From NCBI GenBank assembly GCA_029379385.1, contig CM055613.1, positions 10,248,001 to 10,312,000 of the forward strand: a stretch of DNA of 64,000 bases, written 5' to 3'. Source of the DNA: Quillaja saponaria. Lineage: Eukaryota; Streptophyta; Magnoliopsida; Fabales; Quillajaceae. Both the position numbers and the translations under genes were made by a program. Under the pieces are notes generated by a model. That model ran no database searches. It had not been told where the DNA came from and was given only the letters and a program-made list of their open reading frames with translations. Positions 11,337 through 23,900 of this stretch are shown here, piece after piece. Each line of letters begins with the position of its first letter. Position 1 is the first letter of the stretch.

Positions 11337-14300
11337 CTATTTGGCAAACAGTTGCCGGCGCCTAACTTGCTTGGCCCCCAACATAGCAGCCTCCCCAGTC
11401 ACAATCTCACCAACTAAGTCCTTGAATATCAATCTCTCAACATCTAAAACTACCCCAGGTATGTCATCACAGAAACCTGTCCAACTTCCTGAGTGATGCA
11501 TCACATCTTCCCATAGTATACTTTTCTGATTGTCCTCCTCATCTTCTAAGCTGCACTTTGATTCCTTGGTTTGAATCTGTTCTATCTCAAAACACAATTC
11601 TTTAAGTAGCTTTTGTGCACTAAGGTTTTTCTTTACCAGACTATTAGGTTTCAACCATGGCTCAGGAGAGGTTCCAACTAAAGCTAATTTTCCACCTAGA
11701 ATCTCATTCACAGCATCAAATATGAGTTTTCGGTGAACTTTCTCTGGGTCTAGGCCTAGCTTTGAATGAGCAAACCTTCCAGGGACATACAATTCTTTCG
11801 GAAGTAAGCTGCTTGCCTTAGTCTGTTCCAAGACAAAGAATAGCTCAGGGTTTATGGGATGACCTGAGGAGTGGAGCTGAAATGTCATTAGGTCCGAGCT
11901 CAGGTCTCTGAGCAGGAGTCCTGAAGCTAAAAGTATTTCAGAAACATATCTATGGTCTGGATTTGTATTCTCACAAAGAGACGCAATGTAATCTGTTCTA
12001 GCTTCATCATGACTGGAGTTTAGCCGTCTGAGCTTCTGAACAAGGTGATCTATGCTTTGTAATTTCTTGCGATTAATCTCTGATGTAAGACCAGATCCAA
12101 TGCTGTTAGATGATATGCTATCCTCACGGAACCATGCATCTACATTCTGATTGTCATTAGATTCTCGAATCCCATCATCTGTAGGAAGACATAATAATAC
12201 AGTGAGATGTTGTAAACAGATGATGCCTTGACATCATCTTCAGTGTCAAAATAAAACTACATTTCCTTCTTATCAGTAATCTGTTACATTTTCTGGTACT
12301 GAGCTGGGCAGGTTAAATAGGACCAGTCTACTTTTTGATGCAACTCAAAAACTAAACCTTCATGATGCCCACCACAATTTTCACCTACTATCTATTTACT
12401 AACTTACTGACAATTACTTTTGCACTGAGAAGCAGCTGCTTCAACCGCCCCCTGCCCCCTTCCCCCTGCCCCTTCTTTCTTGTGGAGAGGGTGCTGAGTT
12501 CAGGCTCAGGAAAGTTTATGTCTAGCTAATAGAAAGAAGAGCAATGAAGACAATAGTAGCTACACCCTCGTTCTTGTTTCTTAATCTTTTTTAATGTTGA
12601 TCTATTATTCAATTCCTTCACCTGAACCAGCTTAATACCATATTATATAAATATTTTGAGAAGGATATTAAGATTGACATAAGATATACGGCAGAACTTA
12701 ACTGAATGTCTAACATATATTAGGGGACGAACTTTGCAAGTATACCTTAAGGTTGGTGATAAATCAGAGAATGTAGAAGACAAACTTTACTTAGGTAAAA
12801 CCACATTCAAGTGCATATTTTGACATCAGTTAGCAAATAGAAGTGTTAATACACAAGATCAAGTAATATGATCGAAATTCCATACATCCCTAGTAAAAAA
12901 GGGTTTTCAATTTCTTCAATGAGTAAAGATTAACAAATATCATGAGCACTACTTCTATTTATTACATACAAGTAAACCTGATACAAAGTTGATATTTTCA
13001 AAACAAAAATGTATGCATATCATCATTTCATTGGACCAAACATCTAGGGTTTAATTATCACATAATCTGGAGAAATTATTTTCTGATTCATTCAGATTAT
13101 GACTTCTTTAAGAAAGAAAAGAAAAAAAAAAAAAAAGACTTCTGGAAGACAGACATTTTACCTTTGAGGGCATTTGGTATCTGTTTCACAGGAGATGGTT
13201 CATCATCTCTATATATTGAGGCATCAAGAACGGAGACAGGGCTATGATGTTCAGGGGCAACTGTGGCCAATTCTGCAACTAACCCATCTTCATCCAACCG
13301 TGGAGTTGTTTTCTGCAAAAAGCAAAGAATACATGTCAACTAAACAACTGGAAAACTTTTCTTTTTCAATAACTGAAGAACTAAATCAGAAAGCATAAAT
13401 AGAATGAGATTATTAAATCAGAAAGCTTAAATAGAATGAGATTATTAAATCAGAAAGCTTAAATAGGGTGAGATTATTAAATCAGAAAGCTTAAATAGGG
13501 TGAGATTATTAAATCAGAAAGCTTAAATAGAGTGAGATCATCAGGATTCAGAAGCACTAACCATCTGCCCTGAGCCAGAAACCAAGTTTGTAGCCTTTGT
13601 GGCCAGACCCTGCCTATCATTTATGTCAGGAGATTGTAAAGTGCTAGTGACTTCCATGTCTGTCTTTAAGTCCAAGACAGTGTTATCTTCTGATTGCAGA
13701 GAACTGTCATCACCTAGGCAACTCAAGGTTCTTGATTCATTACTTATTTCACTCAATTGGTCATCACTGCGCTGCAAGTTTGATGATTTTGGTCTCTGTT
13801 TTCCACCAGGCGAACCTGATTCTGGTGCCTGCCTACTGGATTGCCTTCTAGGTTTATTTGAATCTGATGGTGGGGTAGGTGGGCGGGATCGCTTCTCCAA
13901 TTCAAGCTTCTTCTGCTGCAGTCTTGGGCTAACAGATCCTGAATTCTTTACTGAACTAGGGGAGTTCTCTTTCGAAAATTGTTGAGACCTGGAAAGAGAT
14001 TGGCCTGATCTCATATTCCTGCTACTTCCTCTCTTTTCGGTGGAACTTGCAGCAGCATCCCCACGACTGACTTTAGGAGAATGATCTTTAGCCATTCTAC
14101 CATTAGCTAAAACCTTTCTATTATCTACCAAGCCACCACTCTGGTTTCTATGTGGGCCAGAAAGGACATCTATTGAAGTTACTGAGGAAGCAGGAATCCC
14201 AGATCTTTCAACAAGCTTTGCTGGTTTCATGATCACAATTGGGGATTCAAAAGCCTTTGCGGAGTCAGATCCTCCAACTGTGGAAGAAATAACACGGTTG

Positions 14301-16694
14301 TGCTGTGGACTTTGTTGCCTAACTGATCTTGAATTCTGATTTGAAATTGTGGATTTCGGTTCATAGTTTCTTTGACTTCCAAAATTTGCAGGTTGCTCCT
14401 CTTTTCTGGTATCTAAAAGTCCTTTAGATTGCATTGCCTCCAGTATCTGTTTAAGAGCTCTGAGATCCCTTCCAGATTGTTTGAATTCAAGGTCCTTCAA
14501 TCTCCTCTCAATCTCACTATAAACAGAAGGGAAGGAATCTGATGTCCTTGATGGAAATTTGATGGGTCTGAAACTTGATTTCTGAGAACATTGATTTCCA
14601 TCCAACTGCTTCCATGGTGCAGGTTCAATTGGAAATCTAGAACTTGAAATGGGTTTCATAACCAAATCAGAATTTTTCCATCTTGGGGAAGTTGGGTCTT
14701 TCAAAGACTTCCTTGGGGAACTAGAAGTTCGGATTGGCCTGTTCAAATTATTTGTTTTTGATGGCCTTGAGAAAGGTTCTTTATCTTCAACTGAGGAAGT
14801 TTCTATGATACCTGACTGAGTATTACCAGCCAAGGAGGATTCTGGTAAAGCTTCCAAGCCCATCAACTTTGCAACAACACTAGGAGGTCGCTTTTGAGTT
14901 CCTGAAGATTGCGGGAAGTTGGAGACTTTGTAATTTAAGTTGCCATTGTTCTGGAAACTTTTCGAGAGGTGAGCTGGTTTCGAATCAGACATGGAACTTC
15001 GCATTGAACCTTCTCTACTGTCCAGTGAAAGCCTAGGCAGATCTTTCAGTTTTGACGCAGATTTGAGTGTATCTCGTGATTCAAAAGATAAACGGCGTAT
15101 CTCTCTTCCATCATAAGAAAACCGAGGAGCATCCTTCGAAAATGAATGTCGGGGTCCATCTTTTACTTCATATGATGATCTTGGAGGTTCTCTATCCTCA
15201 TTATAATACCATGGTGTTTCTCTAAGTTTAGCAAGAACTTTAAGAGACTCTTTTAGATCAACAGGCACACTTTGCTTCCCGTTGACCCCAACTTCATATG
15301 ACCCATCAACAGAGTTGGACAGCTGAAAAGGCCTTGGGGAGTCTCTATGCTTCAAAGCATGACAAGGAACTTCCTCTTTGCTTGCAGTTTTCAATGCTAG
15401 TCCACTGGCCTCCCTATACATAGAGTCCTTCACCACATCCCTAAGGTCGAGGGACTGCCTTCCTAATTGTGGAGAGGAGATTGGTTGATTCATAACTGGG
15501 TCTTTTGATGGAGTTTCAGGAAAAATGATACGGTCAAAGGATGCTTCCTGTTGAGAAACTTTATTACAGTCCAGTGAGGACGATGAACAAGAAGATGAGA
15601 AAGAGGCTCTTGATGACTCTGTGGAAATTCTCTGTTTCTCATTCACACCCTTGTTTAAGCTCAACTCCTGCAACAAAACCAGAAGTTATATAAAGCTCAG
15701 TTTTATTTGAAAGCTTGCAGCACAATTCCAAATCTGGTAATTCCAGCAAAAAATAATTTGAGATAGAATTTCATAACCAGAACCCAAGCACAAAAGGAAG
15801 AAGGAAAATTGAATAGAGGCCAGTACTTGGCAGATTAACTGGAAAAGGAAGAAGCAATAATCAGACACAAGTAGCGACGGCTAAGGGATTGAATGTATCA
15901 TGAAAACTTTGAGGAAGATTTAGCTAACCTATTCATTTCAATTTGAATGAGATGACAGTTGTCATAGATGATATGCTATTATCAGTCTATGCAACTATCC
16001 ATAATTGAGACAAAAATATCCAAGGCTTGAATTCATGTCTGCTTAAGCCTAATTCCAATGTTCTGATCTATAAATCCGTAAAATGAAGCTACATGAATTT
16101 GTCATAACTAAAGAGAAAAAGGAGGTTCATACAGCTGCTGTTTGGCGACAATGTACAATAGTAGAGTCTCTTTCCAGGCTGCCAGCATTGAAGTGGGAAG
16201 TACCTGTATAGTTCAAATAGAAACATTAGAATCCAAAGGCTGAAATGCCAGTTAGTCATAATTTTGAGCTTGCAAAAGCCACCAAAGGCTGCAATGCCAA
16301 AAGCCAACTATACATTCAGAATTGAGATAAGTTAGCACAATTTAGAGGTAGTGGAGGTACTTAAAATCAGAAAACTAGAAAACCACCTCTACCCTCCCCA
16401 ACAAAAATAGGAGGAACAATAACAAAAGGCCTTCAACCTTGAGTGTGTCAGAAATAGAAATGTTTAGCAAATCAACAGCAGGAACTAAATAATTTTGAGA
16501 TATCTGAAGTAATATAATAATTTAAGCAAACACCCATTTAGGGAATTACCAGGAGGAAGCCTCTTGTGACTAAGGCGGCGACTAGCAAGGACATGGGGAC
16601 GATCAAAGAGTTGGAAAATCCCAGGAATGCATCCTATCTGCTTCTGCAAATCAGGTTTGTCATCTGCTAAAGAATGCAGGAGCTTTGCAGCCAT
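11337..16694 (-). CDS. LNG2-like: LONGIFOLIA/TRM-type microtubule-associated protein
   Basis: Five coding exons on the minus strand: 16694-16550, 16203-16133, 15667-13562, 13312-13162 and 12178-11337. Splice phases agree and give about 1104 residues. The N terminus MAAKLLHSLADDKPDLQKQI followed by GIFQLFDR is the conserved LONGIFOLIA start, and KRLPPG then NEKQRISTESSRASFSSS also match the family. The middle is Ser/Arg/Pro-rich and probably disordered. The C-terminal ~200 residues look like DUF4378, ending GEAAMLGAKQVRRRQLFAK. In Arabidopsis, LNG1/LNG2 (TRM2/TRM1) bind microtubules and promote polar longitudinal cell elongation in leaves. The start was chosen at MAAKLL because the frame upstream of it is not conserved. 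The third intron is mostly minisatellite. The paralog assignment rests mainly on synteny with the TCP. Confidence 0.93.
13383..13542. repeat. 32-bp minisatellite, five copies, in a LONGIFOLIA-like intron
   Basis: Five head-to-tail 32-bp units at 13383, 13415, 13447, 13479 and 13511, each beginning AAATCAGAAAGC. Units differ at one to a few positions. The array occupies 160 of the 249 bases of the third coding-region intron (13313-13561) and ends about 20 bases from the 5' splice site. Confidence 0.95.
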
Positions 16695-17960
16695 CTCCAC
16701 CTCCTCTCCTTCACTGTCCTGGTCCTCAACTAATTCAATCAATTACAATTACAATATAAATCCTCTTTTTTACATCCAAATCTTCAGAATCACAACTTCT
16801 CAAATTCCATTTTTGAGGACTTTGAACCTGATAACCAACTCCAAAGTCAATGATTATGTAAAGCTCAAACTTTTCAACCTCTGGAACACAAAATCAGTGT
16901 ACTGGGAAGAATATAAGCAAGTCCAGCCTTCCCTTTTTCTTCCTTTACTCTCAGAAGTGTACTAACCACAGTTTATACTGTTTCAACTCCAACAGGCAGC
17001 CACTAGAAGAGAACCGAGAAACTTTCTCATATATCCAATCCCAAATTCAGCTGCACAAAGAGGCATTAATGCAGCAGATAACAACTTATTCCATACTACT
17101 GGACCTTACAATATCTAAATTGAAAATCCAAAAATTCTCCAGCTAATTACAGCTCAAGAACAGTAAATTTGGCTTCTTTCAACATCTACCAAATAAAAAC
17201 TCGTACATTTTGTCGACCAAAATCAGTATCCGAGAACCTTTCCTCTTATAACCAGTTTTCCCTTTTTGGGTTTTCGACTGTTTTTTTCCCAATCTCAAAT
17301 TTTGCAAGAATCAAGGGAAAATATAGGGTAAAAGGCAAATACCCAGAAAGCCAAATCAATTTGGACAAGGATCTGAAAGAAACCTTATTGGGTTTCACAA
17401 AACAAACCAGACAATACCTTGTGTTATAATAACCATAAAAGAGCCAAAAGAAAAGGGAAGGGACCCAATACCCATTACAATATGCACACGACAGATTTAC
17501 AAGCAGGCAATAACTTCTCCTAGCTAAAAGCAACTAATACCAATACAAACTGTAAAGGAATCTCTACAGATCCAAGAAGAATTGTCTTGATGTTCTTCTC
17601 AGAAAACAAATGGAAAGACACCAGGAGAGATGGGACGATTTGTTATATCATGAAAATGTGCAACCAATCTGGTTAGAGCTGGCAAATAAGTTTATTTTAT
17701 TTTCATTGAGAGAGAAATGTAAATGTGGGTCAGATGTCCTCTACGCTCTATCTCACAAATCCATGTGGGATGAGTATTCGTGGGTCTGCATCTGTCTGTA
17801 TGTGCATGTGATTATGTCAGGAGATAGAGGGAAGCTGGGAAAGAGGAAGGGAATGAGTGGGCTTATGTACTGGAAAGGTTGAAAACAAATGCATTCCTCT
17901 GTTTTTTATAAGAAAGAAAGAAATACATTCCTCTTACCATTATAGTTCTAGTGCCCTTTC
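16695..17960 (-). promoter_or_regulatory. 5' leader and proximal promoter of the LONGIFOLIA-like gene
   Basis: Sequence upstream of the MAAKLL start on the minus strand. It is less AT-rich than the flanks and has several stop codons in all frames, consistent with a long, possibly intron-split leader. A TTAG acceptor-like site lies near 16730. The transcription start cannot be placed. Confidence 0.3.
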
Positions 17961-20900
17961 AAACACTTGCCAGGTTCCAACTTACCAAAATGCCCTTACC
18001 CAGAGAAACTTAAATGCCAAATCAGTATTTGCAAAAATGATTATGCAGAAACAAAATTTCAAAGCGCAAAAAAATAGTACAGGAATAAAATTGTGAAATG
18101 TATAATCTTTAGCCTCATTTGTCGTATTTTAATTTATTATCTATTATTTGATAAATAGACTATTTATGTTAGATTAAAAAATTTATAAAAAAATTATTTT
18201 TTTATAATAATTTTAATAAAATTTAAATTCATAAAGTCAATAAAATGTGCTTCATGATTGATGCAAGAGTGATTTAAATATGCCCCTATCATATAATGGC
18301 AACTAATGACAATGAGAATATGATAAGAAGTAGGGTTTAGGTTTACTTGAAAAGGATCCACACCTGCTACATGGTTCAACATGCTGACCAGTTCACTTAC
18401 CGAAGGCATGAACATTGCCAAAAGATGTGCTGGTTGAAAAAATAAAAAAGAAACAGAAGAAAAACCCTCTTAACTCTTAAGGGACTTGGTAAAATAAAAT
18501 GGTCAAAGCAAATAGGGAGGGAAAAAATAGAATAGTACTAAAGGAGTATTTGCAACGATAAAAAATATGGTACAATATTCACCCCCATAAAATACAAATT
18601 TTTCACTAATTTTAATTAAAAATATATAAATATTTTATCAATCTATAATACAAATACTAAATTTAAATCAATTCGGTATGGTCAATCCGGTACTGGTCCT
18701 ACTAATTTTATTTTATTTTTTAAGATTTTGACTAATCTAATCATCAAAATAATTTTTTAATTTGACCGGCCAGGCCAGGCTCGTATTCAAAATATCGATT
18801 AGTGAGATTTTGGACTTTCCTATGAGCTGAGGTAAGTCACATAATTTGAAAGGATCTAGATCTTTCACATTATTCACGTTGCACTAGTAGAGATACACCA
18901 ATTCCCTTCAAAATATATCTAATTCAAAACCAAAACAAATTTTCCTTCCTTCTATCTTTCTTTTACAGTACCAAATTCTGTTCACACACCTTCAATCACA
19001 TATTAGAACAAACACAAGCTGATTCCATACCAACAGCAAATTAGACACCCACTAACTGCAATACCAACGATGGTGTGGTATATTTGTGATGAACTGGTGA
19101 TGGCCATGGTGGAGAGAGAAGAGTAGAGAGATGATGCAGTGGATAGGGTGGAAAACGGAGAATGGAGAGAGAATTTTTATTTTTTTTTATTATTTTTATT
19201 TTCCTTTTTTAACAAATTTTTAAAAAAATAATATATCAACTCCATGTGACAATTTATTTTTCATCAATTAATCCAAGTGGATTGGCCACATCATCATCCG
19301 TTAGCCACATCATCAAATATTACATTCCATTAAATTAAATTGGATAAAAGTGACAGTAAGAATTTAATTGAAATAATTTTTTAATTAAATAGACCCAGTT
19401 ATAATAAAATTAAAAAAAAAACTAAAGTGAATTTTGGAGCCAACTTACAAGAACCAAAAATATAATTTAGTCCTTAATTTTTTATAAATAGTTTAGACTA
19501 CAATATTTAAAATAAAATAAGAAGTGCTCTACTTAAGATAATATAATTCTCATTCGAATTGGTTATTAAAGTAAGAATATTGAATTTTAATTAATCATCC
19601 GATATCACTAATTAATATTATTTTAAAAAATTGTTAATGTATTAATTTATTTTTTAAAACAAAACTCACCATACATAGAGGCCATTATTCCCAACACCAT
19701 TGTCATAAAAACATTAATATTTAATTATGTTGATACTAAGTCAAAAGTCAAGTGGATGTGTTGTAAAAACTCCCTATAAACTATACATATATTATTTACA
19801 TAATTATCTAGATTGCATTTGAGGATACCTGAAATATAATGATAGGAGGGCATAAAATGAGGAACTAGGGAAATGCTGTGTCAGATTCCTAGGGCACATG
19901 GCCACCCACCACCACTATAGTGCATGGCCTATTATTTTAGCTCCACCCCTCCCTAAGCACACCAAATAAGAATGTATTCTCATGCTTTTATCTCAAAAGA
20001 TTACAAAACAATGTTTTGACATTATGTATCTGCAATTATTTAATTGCTGCATGATCTATAACTATACATTCAAATTAACCAAGAAAGCTAATGTATGTAC
20101 TCTTTGAGTAGGCAAAAGCAGTTTACCTCAAACATTAAAAGTTTTATATATAGTTGTTTCAAGCCAATTGAGCCTCATGCTTGATAACACCTATCATTGA
20201 TCCATTAATAAAAGTGTAGCTAAAATTTTGGCTTGCATGTTTGCTAGTATAATTAACATAGTTGCGTTTTGTTTTGTTTTGTTTTTTTTTTTTCCTAAAA
20301 GCTAGTAACATAGTTAGAACTCGATTTATTGACTTTTTCATATAAAGTTAAATAAAAAATTCTTATTTTATAACTCTTTCTAGTGAAATAAGTTGAGTTA
20401 GATATTCTCAATTCATTAATTTAAGAATAATTTTTCCTCTTTTTGACTTCTCTTAAATTAAGAAATTTTTGTTGTTTCCATTACCAAAGCATCACTAGCT
20501 AATATATATAAAATAAATAAATATGCTTCTTTAACTTAATTTAATTTTTTTATCAATAAATATTAACTCAAATGACATTAGACCGTTAAATATACTTGTC
20601 GAGATTGAGGTAATATTTGAAATTTGCTTAATTTTATTTTAAATCCCTTTTAATTTTCAATTTTGGTGGGTGGTTTCAACCATTCATTATTAGAAGGATA
20701 CATAATCAATGTATGAATAGCATTCTACTGTAAATGATTATACATTTTCATGTGAATTTGTGATGGACAATTGTACTCGTTTATCATCTAGCAATTGAAA
20801 GTGATAGTGATATCTATATAAGGACAGAGATGGATTGAGGCCAAGCAATAGAAACCCCACATTCACAAAGTGAAGAAACTCATGCATGTGGCATGCTCCA

Positions 20901-23900
20901 ACTGTCATGAGGCAGGAACAACTAACCTATCCCAATCATCCCTAACCCACGTTCCAAAACAAACATTACACATATATAAACCCTCTTTGATTGGCACATT
21001 ATGCCTTACATTTTAACACTTGCATCCCCCACCAATAATCATCATGTGTTTGAGACACTTCAATAAGTGAAAAAGAATTATAATCAACAAAGATGGCAAC
21101 AAACCCTACAAAGTTTATCCAATCAATAAAATGGAAAGCCTCTCAATCATGATAAGAGAGAGAGTGGGGGGATCAATTGTTTCCAAAAAGTATCTTAGAT
21201 TGTGTGATCATGAAACAATGAAGAAAACTTCCCGATGAGGGGAAAAGTATACATAATTCTTTATTGAGAAATGAAAAGTAAACTATATTCAGATATTGTA
21301 GATCTAAGCTTGGTTTTCAAGTAAAGTGGCTGGTGATTTGGCAATGCGGCAACTTTTTACAACAATAGTGGGTAAGCAAGCAAGAGAGTCAATCTATCAC
21401 AAATTTACATGATCATATCCTACAATAAATGCACATTACCTATTCACATCCAATGGACCAATGCCCTTCTTTACTTTTCTCCTGAACTCGCCCTTTCTTG
21501 TTCTAAGAATTTCATGTTTTGTACAACTTGTGCCATTAGCAAAATATGTTTGCACTCTTTATCTGATAAAAATATTAAATTTAGTTTATCACGATTACAA
21601 TTGATAATTGATAATCAAATTTTGATAATAATTATAAATAAATAAATAAAACCCTCCCAGACCCCTTACCCACCCACCGAACTCTAAATCAAGTTGCTAG
21701 TTTATCTGATAAAAGTATTAAATTTAGTTTATCACGATTTTAATCGATAATCAAATTTTGATAATAATTATAGAAAAAAAAAAAAAAAAAACACCCCCAG
21801 ACCCCTTACCCACCCACCGAACTCTACAGGCTGTTATCCCTTATCCTACTTTAGGCCCAAAGAAAAAATAAATAAATAAACAAACTTCCTCCCTCCTTTA
21901 AAGGTTATTACTATAATTTGTTTGCCACCAACAATAGATGTAAGGATGAGAGATTTGACTTGAGATTTTTCCTTCATTGGAGAATCGATACTAAATAAGT
22001 CGTGATCAGCTTATAATAGTTATCTATTCTTTCATAGAGTGTTTTATTTATTTATATCTAAAAAGTTGTTCATAAATTTTACCTAACCAATTAGAAAAAA
22101 TTTGGGATATTCCAAACTCTCTATAATTCATAAATAATAATTTACAACATCTTCTCAAAAGTAAGCCTTTTTGGATGAAATATATAGGAATTGTGATTTC
22201 TAATACCATATTAGCTTTTGATGTACACGTGTTGCACATAAATCGTGTGTATGATATATACATATATATTGATCAACAATTGATTTATATATTAAAAAAT
22301 AATATTGAATGTTAATGATAAATCTAATAAAATTTAGTTATTGATAAATTATAAATTTATTAATATTAAAAAAAATTAGACAAAAAAAAATCAATAGTCA
22401 TAATAAAATTATATTCCTATTAATATTAAAATTGAGAAGAATTAAAAAAGAAGTAAATAAAAAAAAAATAGTTTACTTGAAACAAAATTACAACTAAATA
22501 TAAATATGTAATAAAAAAAATTTGAAAAAAATTTATAAAAAATAAAAAAATTTGTCATTAACTCATTTTTATATATAGTATACAACAGAAAATTAATGAC
22601 ACTGAATACATGATTTCTAACAATAAAGGATTCAGATCGATTTGCCACCCAATCAGTTTAAAATATGTGAATTTTGGGTGGAACTTACTCAAAGGGCATC
22701 ACAAGTTGGCTTTGAAGGGTTATCAAGGAAATTGAGGACCATTGATTGGGGCAAAAATAGACAAACCAAAGGAAATTATGTGTTACAAACCAGTATAGCA
22801 CTATATCATTCAATACAGGCTGTTGATGGCTTTGTTCCATCGAATAACTATTAGACATATTTTTCATGAGATGAATTCTTAGGCAGACATTTTGACAATT
22901 ACAGAAAGATGCTTTAAGATGAAAATTTTATGTTTTATATATAATGTTGTTTTCTTTTTTTGTTACGTTTATGTTTTACTCATATTGTAAATGAACTCGA
23001 CTTACATTTAGAATTGACAATGCATCACTCATATTATTTAGTAAATGATTAATCCATTTTCACAAAAAGGGAAATTCTGTCACATTCCCTTAATAGCACT
23101 GGTCTTGTTGAAATCATTATCTACATTTCCTCTTCCTTGGTTAGGTGGTAAGTATTGACAATGATATATCAGATACACATGAAGCAATTACTTGTAGAAA
23201 AGGGATCAAGTATTGAAATAAAGTCATATTACAAATCTGTGTGTATCCTGGTTTTATAAAGGATAAGTAAAAACATCAAACAGATTAGGTAGTAGAAATA
23301 GTATAAATGAAGAAAATTGAGTAAACCCCCAGTTTTGGAAATTGATCTGCCAGGTAGTACAGATCAGAATTGAATGTACAGCACATGCCAAGTTGATGAA
23401 AATTAGAGAGGAAGTCAAGTGATCACCAACTATTTTTATTAATCTATTGGTTGTTCTGAAGACTGAGAAAGATAGTGCATACCACACCAAATATACAACT
23501 TCAAAGGTCATCCTTAATTTTGTAGATTTAATTGGATTTAGTGAGCTTTTCATACCTGTTTCTGGGATCCAAACACAAAGATGGGACCTTTTTTTTTTTG
23601 GTAGGTACATACAAGGGGCCATCTTAATTTTTTTTTGAGGACCCAAAATTTTATTATACAGAAAAAAAAATCATAAAGTATGAAGTACTCTCATAAAAAG
23701 ATTTAGGCACGTGGAAATGAAAATTTTATGAGCTCATTTGAGGAAGGCTACCAAAGGAATAGAATCTGTTTTAAAATAAACGAAAACAAAATAGTGTTCT
23801 TTTTCATTTCACGATTGACTTTGTTTTAAGTAAGACCTTCTTATTCGGTAGGAGATTTGGGTTCGTCTCAATGCAATTGGGGAATCCAAAAGGATAGAAT

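Noticed and set aside
11251..11496. 81-residue plus-strand open frame
   Set aside because: It is antisense to the last exon of the LONGIFOLIA-like gene.
13383..13542. A CRISPR array
   Set aside because: The repeats are directly adjacent with no unique spacers and lie in a plant intron.
13599..13985. 128-residue plus-strand open frame
   Set aside because: It is antisense to the large third exon of the LONGIFOLIA-like gene, whose frame is supported by conserved motifs and splice phase.
22642..22854. Plus-strand open frame of 70 residues in the 8-kb intergenic region
   Set aside because: The sequence is less AT-rich than its flanks, but I found no recognisable motif, no splice partners and no matching frame beyond it.
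23254..23646. 130-residue minus-strand open frame
   Set aside because: The translation is hydrophobic, typical of AT-rich non-coding DNA, and no start context or family signature is visible.
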